NCBI RefSeq assembly: GCF_019024325.1
Contig: NZ_JAFNJS010000012.1
Location: 55,213 to 119,212, forward strand
DNA length: 64,000 bases
Direction of reading: 5' to 3'
From: Falsiroseomonas tokyonensis
GTDB lineage: Bacteria > Pseudomonadota > Alphaproteobacteria > Acetobacterales > Acetobacteraceae
Position numbers and translations under genes: made by a program. The notes under the pieces are model-generated. The model was not told the origin of the DNA. It saw nothing but the letters and a program-made list of their open reading frames with translations, and made no database searches. Below, one piece after another: positions 55,029-63,414 of the stretch (position 1 is the stretch's first letter; every line of letters begins with the position of its first letter).

Positions 55029-56870
55029 TCACGGAACCCGCCGCTTTTTTACACCCACCGACAGCGTCGCCGCCGCCAAGTCGAACGTCGCCGCGGAGAT
55101 GTTCCGCGCCATCACCCGCACCGTGTTGTTCGACCAGACCGCCGCATCGAGCTCGATGAACCGCGTTGACGACACCAGCGACGCCGACGCCAGGTCGCCC
55201 GCGCGTGCCCCGTTCACCGTGACGTCGAGCAGCGACGTCGCTCCCGGCGCCAGGCTCGGCAGATCCCAGGACACCTCCGCGGCAAACTCCCGTCGCCCCG
55301 AGCCGAATAGCGCTCCCGTCAGCAGCGGCGTGCCGTTCAGCACCGCAGGAGCTGCCTCCGGCAGCCCGTAGAGCCGCAGCGACTGCAGATCGATCGGCCC
55401 GTCGAAGCCGATCACCCCCACCTGCGCATAGGCCACGGACGCCCCCACGCGGATCGTCTGCCGCCGATTGAAGTTGGCATCATCCATCGGCGCGCCGGCG
55501 TTCCAGCCCTTAGCCGGGCCGTTCCACTGCATGGTGGTGATGGAGGCCAGCACGTCGCCCGCGATGTCCTCGCGGATGTTCCCCGCCCCGTCGAACACCC
55601 GCACGAACAGTCGCCCGCCCGAGGCGCCGCTCGTCAGCCAATGCGCCAGCGCGAATTCCTTGGCCTGGGTGGTGTCGAGCATCCACCCCAGCCCACGGTT
55701 CGCCGCCAGCGTCACCGCGCGATCGGTCGGCGTCAGGTCGGTCAGCCCGTTGAAGCAGAAATCCGCCATGAAGGTCGCGGTGGTGGTCGAGGTCGCGATG
55801 GTGATCAGCCCCTCGACACCCACCTCGGTCGCCGACTGCCGGAACGCCGCGGCGCGGGTGTTGGGCGCCCCAGCGAGGAAGCGGTGGAACCGCGACGCCG
55901 GCGCCCGGTGTCGGTTGATCACTGCATTGCCGCAGCGGTTCGCCGTCGCGGTGTAGTCGATGGCGACCAGGTAGGTGTTGGTCCAGGCGATGTCGTACTC
56001 GCAATCCTGCGCCCCGGCGGTGTGGCGGGCGGCCAGCGGTGAGCAGGCCTCCATGCGCATGTTGCGCGCGATGATGGCGGAGCCCGAGGTCTGGTTCAGG
56101 AAGGGGATGGCGATATTGCTGCCGGCCTGGCGCAGCTCGAAGTTCGGCGCGTCGAAGACGTGGCGGTTGTGGTTGGAATAGGCGCCGACCTCATTGCCGA
56201 AGCGCACGCCGAACCGATCCAGCGCGGCATTCACCCCCGTCGCCTGGGCGAAGTGGCCGCCATAGTAGCGGATCGAAGTGTTCCAGGCCGTTGCCGTCGC
56301 GCACCAGATGTCGAGGCCGATGCGGTTGTTGACGATGCGCCCCAGCGTGAAGGTGCTGTCCTCCACGCCGCGGCCATCGCCCAGCGTGCGCATGCCGATG
56401 GTGAAGCCTTCGACGCGGCGCAGCTCGATCTGGCTCGCATCGACGTTGCGCACGGTGATGCCGATATCGGCCTCGGAGGACCAGTCGGACTGGGTGGCGC
56501 GGATCACGTTCAGCCCGCTGTAGAGCTTTTCCGCGTTCCGGATGGTGCCGCCATCGCCCAGCACCAGCACGGAGGTGGGTGCCGTGCCAGTGTAGCGGAT
56601 GGTCCCCTGCATGATCAGGCCGCGCGCCCCGCCCGGCAGCGTGACGGTGCCGGAGACGTTCCAGGTGCCGGGCGGGATCATCGCGAATTTCTGGTCTGCC
56701 CCGGCGCGATCGAAGCACGCCTGGATGGCGGTGCGATCATCCGCCACGCCGTCGCCCAGCCCGCCGAAATCGTTCGGCAGCACCGCCTCACGATCGCGCA
56801 GGTACTTCGCGAAGTCGCTCTTGTTGAGGTTGGCGTTGAGGACCAGGAGGTCGTCGATGCGGGCCGGCAT
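55029..56870 (-). CDS. phage tailspike / pectate lyase-like tail fibre protein
   Basis: A 613-residue protein. The N-terminus (MPARIDDLLVLNANLNKSDF) precedes a pectate-lyase-3-type head: LPNDFGGLGDGVADDRTAIQACFD, the typical start of phage tailspike beta-helices. The middle is beta-helix-like; the end (ISAATFDLAAATLSVGVKKRR) looks like a separate beta domain. It should recognise or cleave the host surface polysaccharide. It is the last gene of the tail cluster, 12 bases after the tail-tip gene. Confidence 0.75.
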   Translation of the reverse strand: MPARIDDLLVLNANLNKSDFAKYLRDREAVLPNDFGGLGDGVADDRTAIQACFDRAGADQKFAMIPPGTWNVSGTVTLPGGARGLIMQGTIRYTGTAPTSVLVLGDGGTIRNAEKLYSGLNVIRATQSDWSSEADIGITVRNVDASQIELRRVEGFTIGMRTLGDGRGVEDSTFTLGRIVNNRIGLDIWCATATAWNTSIRYYGGHFAQATGVNAALDRFGVRFGNEVGAYSNHNRHVFDAPNFELRQAGSNIAIPFLNQTSGSAIIARNMRMEACSPLAARHTAGAQDCEYDIAWTNTYLVAIDYTATANRCGNAVINRHRAPASRFHRFLAGAPNTRAAAFRQSATEVGVEGLITIATSTTTATFMADFCFNGLTDLTPTDRAVTLAANRGLGWMLDTTQAKEFALAHWLTSGASGGRLFVRVFDGAGNIREDIAGDVLASITTMQWNGPAKGWNAGAPMDDANFNRRQTIRVGASVAYAQVGVIGFDGPIDLQSLRLYGLPEAAPAVLNGTPLLTGALFGSGRREFAAEVSWDLPSLAPGATSLLDVTVNGARAGDLASASLVSSTRFIELDAAVWSNNTVRVMARNISAATFDLAAATLSVGVKKRRVP

Positions 56871-56882
56871 GGCGTTCTCCGA

Positions 56883-58904
56883 TCAGAGGGCGGTGGCGGT
56901 GACCGGGCCGGCGAAGGCGGAAACGTTGCCCTCGGCCGAGACGCTGCGCAGCCAGTACCAGCGGGCTTGGCCGGTGGTGAGGCCGATGCGGTCCCAGGGC
57001 AGTGCGGTCGGCTCGCTGGCCAGCTTGGTCGCGGCGGCGAGGCTGGCGCTGCTGGCCTCGAAGACCTGCAGGCGCACCCCGTCAGCCGGAAAGCCGCCCG
57101 ACAGGCGCACGCCGCCGGTGATGCCGGTCGCGGCCAGGCCCGACGCGGCGGCCGGCACCAGCGCCTCGCGCCAGCCCGACACCGCGCCGCTGCGCGCCTG
57201 GGCGCGCACGCGGAACGCGGTCGGCTCGGCCGTGGGGATGGCGACAGCGGTGGCGCCGAAGCCGCCGGCATAGCCCTGCCAAACCGCGACGGCGGTGGGG
57301 CGAAATTCAATCTCGTAGCCGGCGAGATAGGCCGAGCCTACCGCCGACCAGGACACCGCGATCGCCGTTAAGGATGTCCCGAGCGGCGTCTCCACCAGGA
57401 TGGCGGCCGGCGCGGCGATCACGCCCGGGTTCGGCAGCACCACCGACGGGTTCTGGCCCGTGGCCCGCTCATCCGTCGCCGGGTTCCAGGCCCAGACGGC
57501 GGGATCCTCCTCGGCCAGTTGCAGGTTCACCCCGCCATCCGGCGCCAGAGCCCAGCCGGTCACTCTCGCCGGGAACGGCGTCAAGCGTTCGAGCGCTACC
57601 GTCACCCCGTCCCAGGGCCGCAGGCGCAGCGCCGCAAGGTTAGCCTGCATCGCCACCTCGCGCTGGCGGCGGTTGCGCTCCAGCTCGATTTTCATCAGGC
57701 GCTGGACCGTCGCCGCCGAGGTGGTGAGGGGAAATTCCATGTCCCGGTAGATCGCCTCGCCACCATCCTCGGTGACGTAGTTGCTGGCGAGCAGCGGCGG
57801 CGCATCGGTCGGCTGCCAGGCGGCGGCCGGCTCGACATAGACGGCGCGCACGCCGTTGAAGAGGTCCCGCCGCGGCCGCGAGCCCACGATGGTCACGTCG
57901 CCGCGCAGATCGTCCGAGGTGAGGGTCGCGGCCGGCAGCGCGGGCGCCCCGGCATGGATGTAGAAGCGCCCTCCGCTCACGACCAACGCGCCGGCCATCG
58001 CGGCGACCAGCTTGCGGGTGATGGCGATCTTGCCCTCGCCGAGGGTGACGGCGCCGTTCACGGTATAGCGCCGCTCGGCGGTGCCATCGCGGCGGCCCAT
58101 GATCTCGTCGCAGATGTTGGCGGCGGCCATGAGCGCCGGCAGGTCGATGTCCGCCCAGTCCGCGCGCCACCCGAAGGGCGAGGTCAGGTACCAGGCCAGG
58201 CAGAGCGCGGGATTGTCCGACCAGCCGGTGGCGCCGGTGCGCGGATCCAGGATGGTGTCCGCTCCCTCGACGATGGCCGAGAGGCTGGGGGCGCCAGAGG
58301 GGAAGGCCTCGGGCCGCAGCTTGAGGCGCACGGCGAGATAGGCGCGCCCCTGGCCACGATGGGCCGCGGTCCACTGGCCGCCAGTGTCCGCGACGAGGTT
58401 GGCATTGGCGGCCTGGCCCGGATCGCCCAGCGCGCGATCGATGCGCAGCAGGCCGGCAAACTTGGTGTCGGTGGAAGCGGTGCCGTTCAGGAACACCTCC
58501 GCGATGGCGCGCACGCGATGCGCGGCCAGCACCACGACGACGTGGAGAAATCCGTCGGCGCGGCCCTCGTCGTCAGTCGCGGAATGCAGGAACACCACGG
58601 GGCCGGAAGTGCGGCAGCGTCCGAAGACGATCTGGTGCTCGGTGATCGGTTGGCGGAAGGACTGGGTACGGCCGGCGCCGGGCGTGCGGGGGTCGAAGCC
58701 GGAGCCCGGGCCGGTGTCGGTCCCTGGCGTGACGTTGGCGCTGCGGGCGGCGGAGGGCGACTTGGGGCGGAAGACCGCGGCACCCACGGCGGAGACCACC
58801 AGTGCGGCCCCTGCGGCCGCCACGGCGCCCAGGACGCCGCCGCCAATGACGGCGGAGGCGGCGGCTCCCGCCGCGGCGGCGATGAAGGGAATGGCGACGG
58901 GCAT
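56883..58904 (-). CDS. phage tail tip / host-specificity protein
   Basis: A 673-residue protein with an N-terminal glycine/alanine-rich hydrophobic stretch (IPFIAAAAGAAASAVIGGGV). The TipJ-like core shows QPITEHQIVFGRCRTSGPVVF and VEGADTILDPRTGATGWSDNPALCL. Fibronectin-like repeats lie near the C-terminus (YLAGYEIEFRP; YWLRSVSAEGNVSAF). This is the lambda J / GTA gp15 position in tail clusters. ATG 58904 overlaps the stop of the preceding gene (TGATG); nine codons of upstream frame are excluded. Confidence 0.75.
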   Translation of the reverse strand: MPVAIPFIAAAAGAAASAVIGGGVLGAVAAAGAALVVSAVGAAVFRPKSPSAARSANVTPGTDTGPGSGFDPRTPGAGRTQSFRQPITEHQIVFGRCRTSGPVVFLHSATDDEGRADGFLHVVVVLAAHRVRAIAEVFLNGTASTDTKFAGLLRIDRALGDPGQAANANLVADTGGQWTAAHRGQGRAYLAVRLKLRPEAFPSGAPSLSAIVEGADTILDPRTGATGWSDNPALCLAWYLTSPFGWRADWADIDLPALMAAANICDEIMGRRDGTAERRYTVNGAVTLGEGKIAITRKLVAAMAGALVVSGGRFYIHAGAPALPAATLTSDDLRGDVTIVGSRPRRDLFNGVRAVYVEPAAAWQPTDAPPLLASNYVTEDGGEAIYRDMEFPLTTSAATVQRLMKIELERNRRQREVAMQANLAALRLRPWDGVTVALERLTPFPARVTGWALAPDGGVNLQLAEEDPAVWAWNPATDERATGQNPSVVLPNPGVIAAPAAILVETPLGTSLTAIAVSWSAVGSAYLAGYEIEFRPTAVAVWQGYAGGFGATAVAIPTAEPTAFRVRAQARSGAVSGWREALVPAAASGLAATGITGGVRLSGGFPADGVRLQVFEASSASLAAATKLASEPTALPWDRIGLTTGQARWYWLRSVSAEGNVSAFAGPVTATAL

Positions 58905-59257
58905 CAGCCAACCCTCCAGGCGATGGTGCACGCGGTGATGGGGAGGCGAAGCAGCCCCGCGGGTCCGACGAAAGCGGCGCGGCCGGCGTCGAGCAAGACG
59001 CCCAGGCGGTCGGGATCAGTGGCCAGCACCACGTCGCCAGCACGGGCGAAGGGCACTGGCACTCGGGGGTAGCCGGCGGTGTCGGCCATCGCGGCGAGGG
59101 TCGGGCGGTGCTGCCACAAGGGCCGCTGGCCCGTGCAGGCCACCACCGCGGCCATGGCGAAGCGCCCGCAGTTCCAGCGCGCTGCGTCGAAGGGCCGATG
59201 CTCCGCCGCGCTGATCAGCGCCGCAATGCGGTCCGGCCAGTCCGGCAGCCGGGTCAC
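58904..59257 (-). CDS. phage DUF6950-like protein (NlpC/P60-position gene)
   Basis: A 117-residue protein, RLPDWPDRIAALISAAEHRPFD then WNCGRFAMAAVVA, with Cys and nearby His residues. FARAGDVVLA follows, as in papain-like NlpC/P60-type tail proteins and DUF6950. In tail clusters this slot holds a cell-wall or tail-assembly peptidase. GTG 59257 overlaps the previous stop as GTGA. Confidence 0.6.
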   Translation of the reverse strand: MTRLPDWPDRIAALISAAEHRPFDAARWNCGRFAMAAVVACTGQRPLWQHRPTLAAMADTAGYPRVPVPFARAGDVVLATDPDRLGVLLDAGRAAFVGPAGLLRLPITACTIAWRVG

Positions 59258-59820
59258 TGGATCGGCAGCCGGATCTCCGCCTCCTGCAGGGCGGGAACGA
59301 ACTCGAAGAACCGGTCGCCCGGATACTCCGCCTGCTGGTCGGCGTCGGTGTAGCGCCGCACTTCGGCCCGCTCGAGGTCGACCAGCCGGCTCTCGCAGGC
59401 CAGCGCCACGGAGGGCTCGGCGCCGTCCGTCACCTCCATGGTGTCCATCAGCCCCGCCCAGAGCGGAAACGGGTCCGCGACAAAGGCCCCCTGCGCGTCG
59501 AGCAGCGCGCCCCACAGCGTGACCGGCCGCAGGCGATAGCTGCGCTCGGCCAGCGCGATATCCACGACCTCCTGCGGCACGGGCGACAGCGCGAGTGTGA
59601 GCCGCACCGCGCGCAGCTCGACCGTCTCCTCCACATCCGAGATGGCGCCGATGCTGCCGGCGCCCTCGAACACCTTTCCCGCCCAATCGAGCAGCCCGAG
59701 CCCGGTCCAGACGCGAAAGGGGCCGGTGGCGAAGTCGAGCTCGACCAGCACGACCGGCGTGGCGATCGGTGCGGTGGCCGCTGCCGCCGCCTGATTGCTG
59801 AGACGCGGGGTGCCGGACAT
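59254..59820 (-). CDS. phage tail hub-like protein (DUF2163-type)
   Basis: A 188-residue protein. The segment ATPVVLVELDFATGPFRVWTG leads to WAGKVFEGAGSIGAISDVEET and later WAGLMDTMEV, the layout seen in DUF2163/BR0599-type tail hub proteins next to the peptidase gene. ATG 59820 overlaps the previous stop by one base (TGATG). The frame that extends to 60741 is not protein-like upstream of this ATG. Confidence 0.6.
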   Translation of the reverse strand: MSGTPRLSNQAAAAATAPIATPVVLVELDFATGPFRVWTGLGLLDWAGKVFEGAGSIGAISDVEETVELRAVRLTLALSPVPQEVVDIALAERSYRLRPVTLWGALLDAQGAFVADPFPLWAGLMDTMEVTDGAEPSVALACESRLVDLERAEVRRYTDADQQAEYPGDRFFEFVPALQEAEIRLPIQ

Positions 59821-60506
59821 CAGAGGGCTTCCTCCAGGCGGATGGTGACGGCGGCAAAAGGCCCGGGCCGGGTCGGGTTCGCCGCCTCGTCGTCGGAGAC
59901 CAGCCGCATCGGCACGCTCGGCAGCGAGAGGATCAGCGGCTCGCCCACCACCACCGCGGCGCGCAGTGGCGGCGCGATGGCGATGGTCGCCGTCCCGGCG
60001 CCGGAGGCCGCGACCGCAGCGGTGGCGATGTAGAGGCGCCCACCAAGGCCGATGTAGTCGCCGGCGCCGACCGCCACGGTGCTGGGCCACCAGCCCTGCG
60101 TGACGATAGACAGCGCCCCCCGTGGCGCACCGGCGGCCAGCGAAGGATTGCCCGAGCCCACCACCAGCCCGGTCCCGTCCGTGAAAATCGTGGCGTCCGA
60201 GAAGCTGTACGGCCCGGTTGGCACATCGCCCTGGCTGCGCGGATCGCCGGTGCGGTACTCCCGCCGCCAGTCCCAAATGCGAACCGTGTTCGCGGATCCG
60301 GCCAGTGCCGCCAGCAGCCCGTCCATCACCCCGGCCTGCACGCGGCCCAGCGGCTCGAAGCTGGCCTCCGCCACCCAGCGCGCCCCCTCGCGCCGCAGCA
60401 CCTGCGTGGCGCGGGTGACGGGGGAGACGAAGCGCAGCGTGTTGTGCTGCAGGTAGAAGCTCAGCCGCGACGGCCGCAGCACGGCGGGCCAAGCGTATTC
60501 CGTCAT
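59820..60506 (-). CDS. phage distal tail-like protein
   Basis: A 228-residue protein, YAWPAVLRPSRLSFYLQHNTL, then TQVLRREGARWVAEASFEPLG. I do not recognise a named domain; its place between the tape measure and the hub genes suggests the distal tail protein. GDYIGLGGRLYIATA in the C-terminal half looks beta-rich. It is 15 bases downstream of the tape-measure gene. Confidence 0.5.
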   Translation of the reverse strand: MTEYAWPAVLRPSRLSFYLQHNTLRFVSPVTRATQVLRREGARWVAEASFEPLGRVQAGVMDGLLAALAGSANTVRIWDWRREYRTGDPRSQGDVPTGPYSFSDATIFTDGTGLVVGSGNPSLAAGAPRGALSIVTQGWWPSTVAVGAGDYIGLGGRLYIATAAVAASGAGTATIAIAPPLRAAVVVGEPLILSLPSVPMRLVSDDEAANPTRPGPFAAVTIRLEEAL

Positions 60507-60521
60507 GATGCCCTCCTTGGC

Positions 60522-62678
60522 CTAACCCCGCACGATGGAGGTGGCGCTGCCGCCGCGGCGGATGGCGTCGAGCGTCGCCGCGCTGGCCTGACGCACGATC
60601 TGCGCCGAGAGCACCCGCAGCCGCGCCTCGACACCGGCATCGGCGCCGCGCGCATCGATGGTGATGCTCTGGTTGATCACCGGGCCGCCGGGCGCCATGC
60701 CGTTGGGCAGCACCGTGCCGCTGCGGTTGGGCACGAACCATTCGGGGCCGCGCTCGCCGACGATGTAGGGCTGGCCGCTCGCCACCGGCCCGCCCTCGGC
60801 GCGGAACAACCCACCCAGCGCCGAGCCGATCCCCGAAAAGATCGAGCCGAAGTCAAAGCCGGCCAGGCTGGAGGTGACCGCCGTGCCCAGCGGCTCGGTG
60901 ATGGTGCGTCGGACCACGATGCGGGCGATGTCCTGCAGGATGCCCTGCAGCACCTTGGAGAAACTCTCGCCCTTGATGATCGCGTCCTCGAAGGCGGAGG
61001 AGAAGGTCAGGCCCAGTTCGCGCGCCGTGTTGCTGGTGCGCTCCGTGGCCTGCTGGACGCGCTGCTGACTACGCTCCAACTCCTCCAGCGCGGCATTGGC
61101 CTCGCGCGAGATGGTCTCGTCGGGGATGGGTTGGCCGATGCGTTCGGAGCGCTCCACCAGCCGGCCGAGGGTTTCCAGGCGCCTTGTGTAGCGTTCCTGG
61201 GCGTTCTCGTTGTTCTGGATCAGCCGCTCGCGCTCGCGGATGATGTCGTTGATCTCGCGCTCGGCCTCGCGGTCGGGGCGCGGGATGCTGGCCACGCGGC
61301 GGGTGGTGCCCTCGATGCGGCGCAGCGCCTCGTCGCGCTCGCGAAGGGCGAGGGTTTCGAGGCGGGTGCGGTCGGCGGCGGTGATGCCGCCCGCGGCCTC
61401 CGCCTCACGCAGGCGACGGACGCGGTCCTCGTATTCGCTATTGATCCGGAAGCGGTCGTCGAGCGCCTTGCGCAGTTCCTCGGCATCCGCCGCGGTGCGG
61501 CGGCGGCGGGCCTCCGCGGCCTGGCCGGCTGCCGCCTCCTGCTCGGTGCGCTGGCGCTCGCCGGCGGCCTGCTCGCCGCGGGTGATCTCCTCCTGGAGTT
61601 CCGTGTACTGCCGGCGCAGCTCCTCCAGCCGGGCAGCGCGGTCTACGCCGGCCTGCTGCTGCGCGGTGCCAACCAGCCCGCCGCGGATCGAACCGCGGCG
61701 CGGCTGCGAGCGCAGGCTGTCGCGTCCGTCGCTCTCCGCCTCGAGGCGGGCGATCTGGGCGCGCAGCGCCTCGGCCTGGGCGCGGCGGTCCGCCTCCTGC
61801 TCGGAGGGCAGCAGCAGGCCGGAGCCGCGGCGCACGCCGTCCAGCACGCGCGCGGCGCCGGAGAGCGCCCGTGCCAGCGTGTTGGACAGGCCGATGGCTT
61901 GGTCGAGCCGTGCCAGGAACTGGTCGGCGGCGGCGGTCAGCTGGCCGAAGGCGCGGCCGACGGAGAGCGGCGCGCGCTCGAACTCGCCATTCAGCCGCTC
62001 GACGGCGCGCAGCAGCGCCGGGAACACCGTGTCGGCGGTGAGCTTGCCCTCGGAGCCGAGCTTGCGGAGTTCGCCGATGGACACGCCGAGCTCGCGCGCC
62101 AGCGCCTGCGCCAGCGTCGGCAGGCCTTCGAGGATGGAACGCAGCTCATCGCCCTGCAGCGTGCCCGAGGCCAACGCCTGCGCCAGCTGCTGGGTGGAGG
62201 AGGCGATCTCCTGCTGGCTCGCACCCGAGGCGATGGCGATGCGCTGGAGGCCGCCGACGAGGGTGGCGACCTGGTCGGAGGTGGCGCCGATCTCGCGGGC
62301 GGCGATCGAGAAGCGCGCGAAGGCGTCGACGCTCTCGCGGACGGCGACGCCGGTCTGCAGGCTGTCGCGATAGAGGCGGTCGTAGATCTCGCCGGCGCGC
62401 TCGACAGAGCCCAGCGCGGTGTTCAGCCGGCCCATGGACTGGGTCAGCGCATCGCCGGCGACCACCACAGCACGCAGGCCCGCGGCGAGTCCGGCGATCT
62501 GCACGCCGCGCACGGCGACGTCGAGCAGGTCCAGCGCGCGGGAGGCTCGGTCGGCGCCGCCCTGGATGCGCTCCAGGCTGCGATGGCCGGTCTCGCCGAC
62601 CTCTCGCAGCTCCTGCTTGACTCGGGCGGCGTCGTCCAGCGACAGGCGGACCGAGACGCGGCGCGTGCTATCCGCCAT
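60522..62678 (-). CDS. phage tail tape measure protein
   Basis: A 718-residue protein. The N-terminal third has the tape-measure domain: VAGDALTQSMGRLNTALGSVERA, SVDAFARFSIAAREIGATSDQV, QLAQALASGTLQGDELRSILEG. A long coiled-coil stretch (residues about 250–510, with EEITRGEQAAGERQRTEQE) follows, then a glycine-rich end (FGSIFSGIGSALGGLF). It sets tail length and sits directly after the tail chaperone genes. Start ATG 62678. Its fairly short length fits a short tail. Confidence 0.85.
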   Translation of the reverse strand: MADSTRRVSVRLSLDDAARVKQELREVGETGHRSLERIQGGADRASRALDLLDVAVRGVQIAGLAAGLRAVVVAGDALTQSMGRLNTALGSVERAGEIYDRLYRDSLQTGVAVRESVDAFARFSIAAREIGATSDQVATLVGGLQRIAIASGASQQEIASSTQQLAQALASGTLQGDELRSILEGLPTLAQALARELGVSIGELRKLGSEGKLTADTVFPALLRAVERLNGEFERAPLSVGRAFGQLTAAADQFLARLDQAIGLSNTLARALSGAARVLDGVRRGSGLLLPSEQEADRRAQAEALRAQIARLEAESDGRDSLRSQPRRGSIRGGLVGTAQQQAGVDRAARLEELRRQYTELQEEITRGEQAAGERQRTEQEAAAGQAAEARRRRTAADAEELRKALDDRFRINSEYEDRVRRLREAEAAGGITAADRTRLETLALRERDEALRRIEGTTRRVASIPRPDREAEREINDIIRERERLIQNNENAQERYTRRLETLGRLVERSERIGQPIPDETISREANAALEELERSQQRVQQATERTSNTARELGLTFSSAFEDAIIKGESFSKVLQGILQDIARIVVRRTITEPLGTAVTSSLAGFDFGSIFSGIGSALGGLFRAEGGPVASGQPYIVGERGPEWFVPNRSGTVLPNGMAPGGPVINQSITIDARGADAGVEARLRVLSAQIVRQASAATLDAIRRGGSATSIVRG

Positions 62679-62707
62679 GCGTCACGCCTCCTGCGTCAGT
62701 GTGGTGA

Positions 62708-63025
62708 TCAGGACCCGGGGGGATCAGTGCGGCGCGCGGCGCTGCCGGCGGCGAGGCCCATGCGCATGGCCAGCAGCAGTTCCGCTGCGGCCCAGCCGGA
62801 GGCGCCCATCTCGCGCGCGGTGGCGAGCACGGCCGGCATGTCGAGGTCGAGGCCCACCATCGTCGCGGAGGCGCAGGTGGTGCCGGCGGCCCAACAGGCG
62901 GCGCCCTCGACGCTGGCTGGCGCGTGGGCGGCGTAGGGGCAGGTCAGGCCGCAGTCGCGATCAAGGGCCGCACAGCCGCGGCAGTAGTCAGGACCCTGGC
63001 CGAAGTGCCATTCGGCCCGAGCCCT
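62708..63025 (-). CDS. -1 frame extension of the tail assembly chaperone (GT-like)
   Basis: An open frame of about 105 codons with no ATG or GTG near its beginning. It starts in the -1 frame at the end of the upstream chaperone gene and ends at 62708, 29 bases before the tape measure. It encodes EWHFGQGPDYCRGCAALDRDC and GLTCPYAAHAPA, a cysteine-rich C-x2-C-x6-C-x3-C patch, and ends RMGLAAGSAARRTDPPGS. A ribosome slipping at GGGAAAC (63031–63037) would fuse it to the chaperone, giving 231 residues. The total length divides exactly by three in that model. Confidence 0.6.
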   Translation of the reverse strand, partial: RARAEWHFGQGPDYCRGCAALDRDCGLTCPYAAHAPASVEGAACWAAGTTCASATMVGLDLDMPAVLATAREMGASGWAAAELLLAMRMGLAAGSAARRTDPPGS

Positions 63026-63037
63026 TAGCCGTTTCCC
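62998..63037 (-). promoter_or_regulatory. programmed -1 frameshift site (slippery heptamer and hairpin)
   Basis: Read on the minus strand, the chaperone gene ends GAG-GGA-AAC-GGC-TAA. This contains G GGA AAC, an X-XXY-YYZ slippery heptamer that differs from the lambda G/GT site (GGGAAAG) only in the last base. Thirteen bases later a hairpin forms (GGCCGAA, loop TGGCAC, TTCGGCC; 62998–63017). The stop codon is only one codon past the slip site. Confidence 0.65.
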
Positions 63038-63402
63038 TCCAGGGCCACGGCGGCGACCGGACCGGTGGCGCGATCCCAGAAGGCGGCGGCCATCTCGTCC
63101 ATGTCCATCAGGCGCTCGACCGCGTCGGGCGAGAGCGGCAGCGGCTTGCCGGCGGCGTCGCCGACGCCCTCCCACGCGGTGACGGCGTGCCGGGCGAGCG
63201 CCTTGACCAGAAAGGCGAAGGCCAGGCCGCGCGCCATGTCGGGGTCGAGGTCGGCGTCGGACGCCCGCAGCGCGCCGAGGCGGCGGGCGGAGCCGGCCTG
63301 GGCGGCGGCCATCACGGCGGTGGTGACAGGGCGGATTTCCACGCGGACGCCGCGCGGCAGGTCGAGCCAGTACGGCCCGACCGGGAGGTCTAGGGTGAGC
63401 AT
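63025..63402 (-). CDS. phage tail assembly chaperone (G-like)
   Basis: About 125 residues from ATG 63402, which has GGAG six bases upstream; ATG 63414 is an alternative. The start MLTLDLPVGPYWLDLPRGVRVEIRP and the helical remainder (PLSPDAVERLMDMDEMAAAFWD) suit the small acidic chaperones just before tape-measure genes. It binds the tape measure during tail assembly. The gene ends in the frameshift site described separately. No phage gene is visible upstream of it in the window. Confidence 0.6.
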   Translation of the reverse strand: MLTLDLPVGPYWLDLPRGVRVEIRPVTTAVMAAAQAGSARRLGALRASDADLDPDMARGLAFAFLVKALARHAVTAWEGVGDAAGKPLPLSPDAVERLMDMDEMAAAFWDRATGPVAAVALEGNG

Positions 63403-63414
63403 GGGGTTCTCCAT

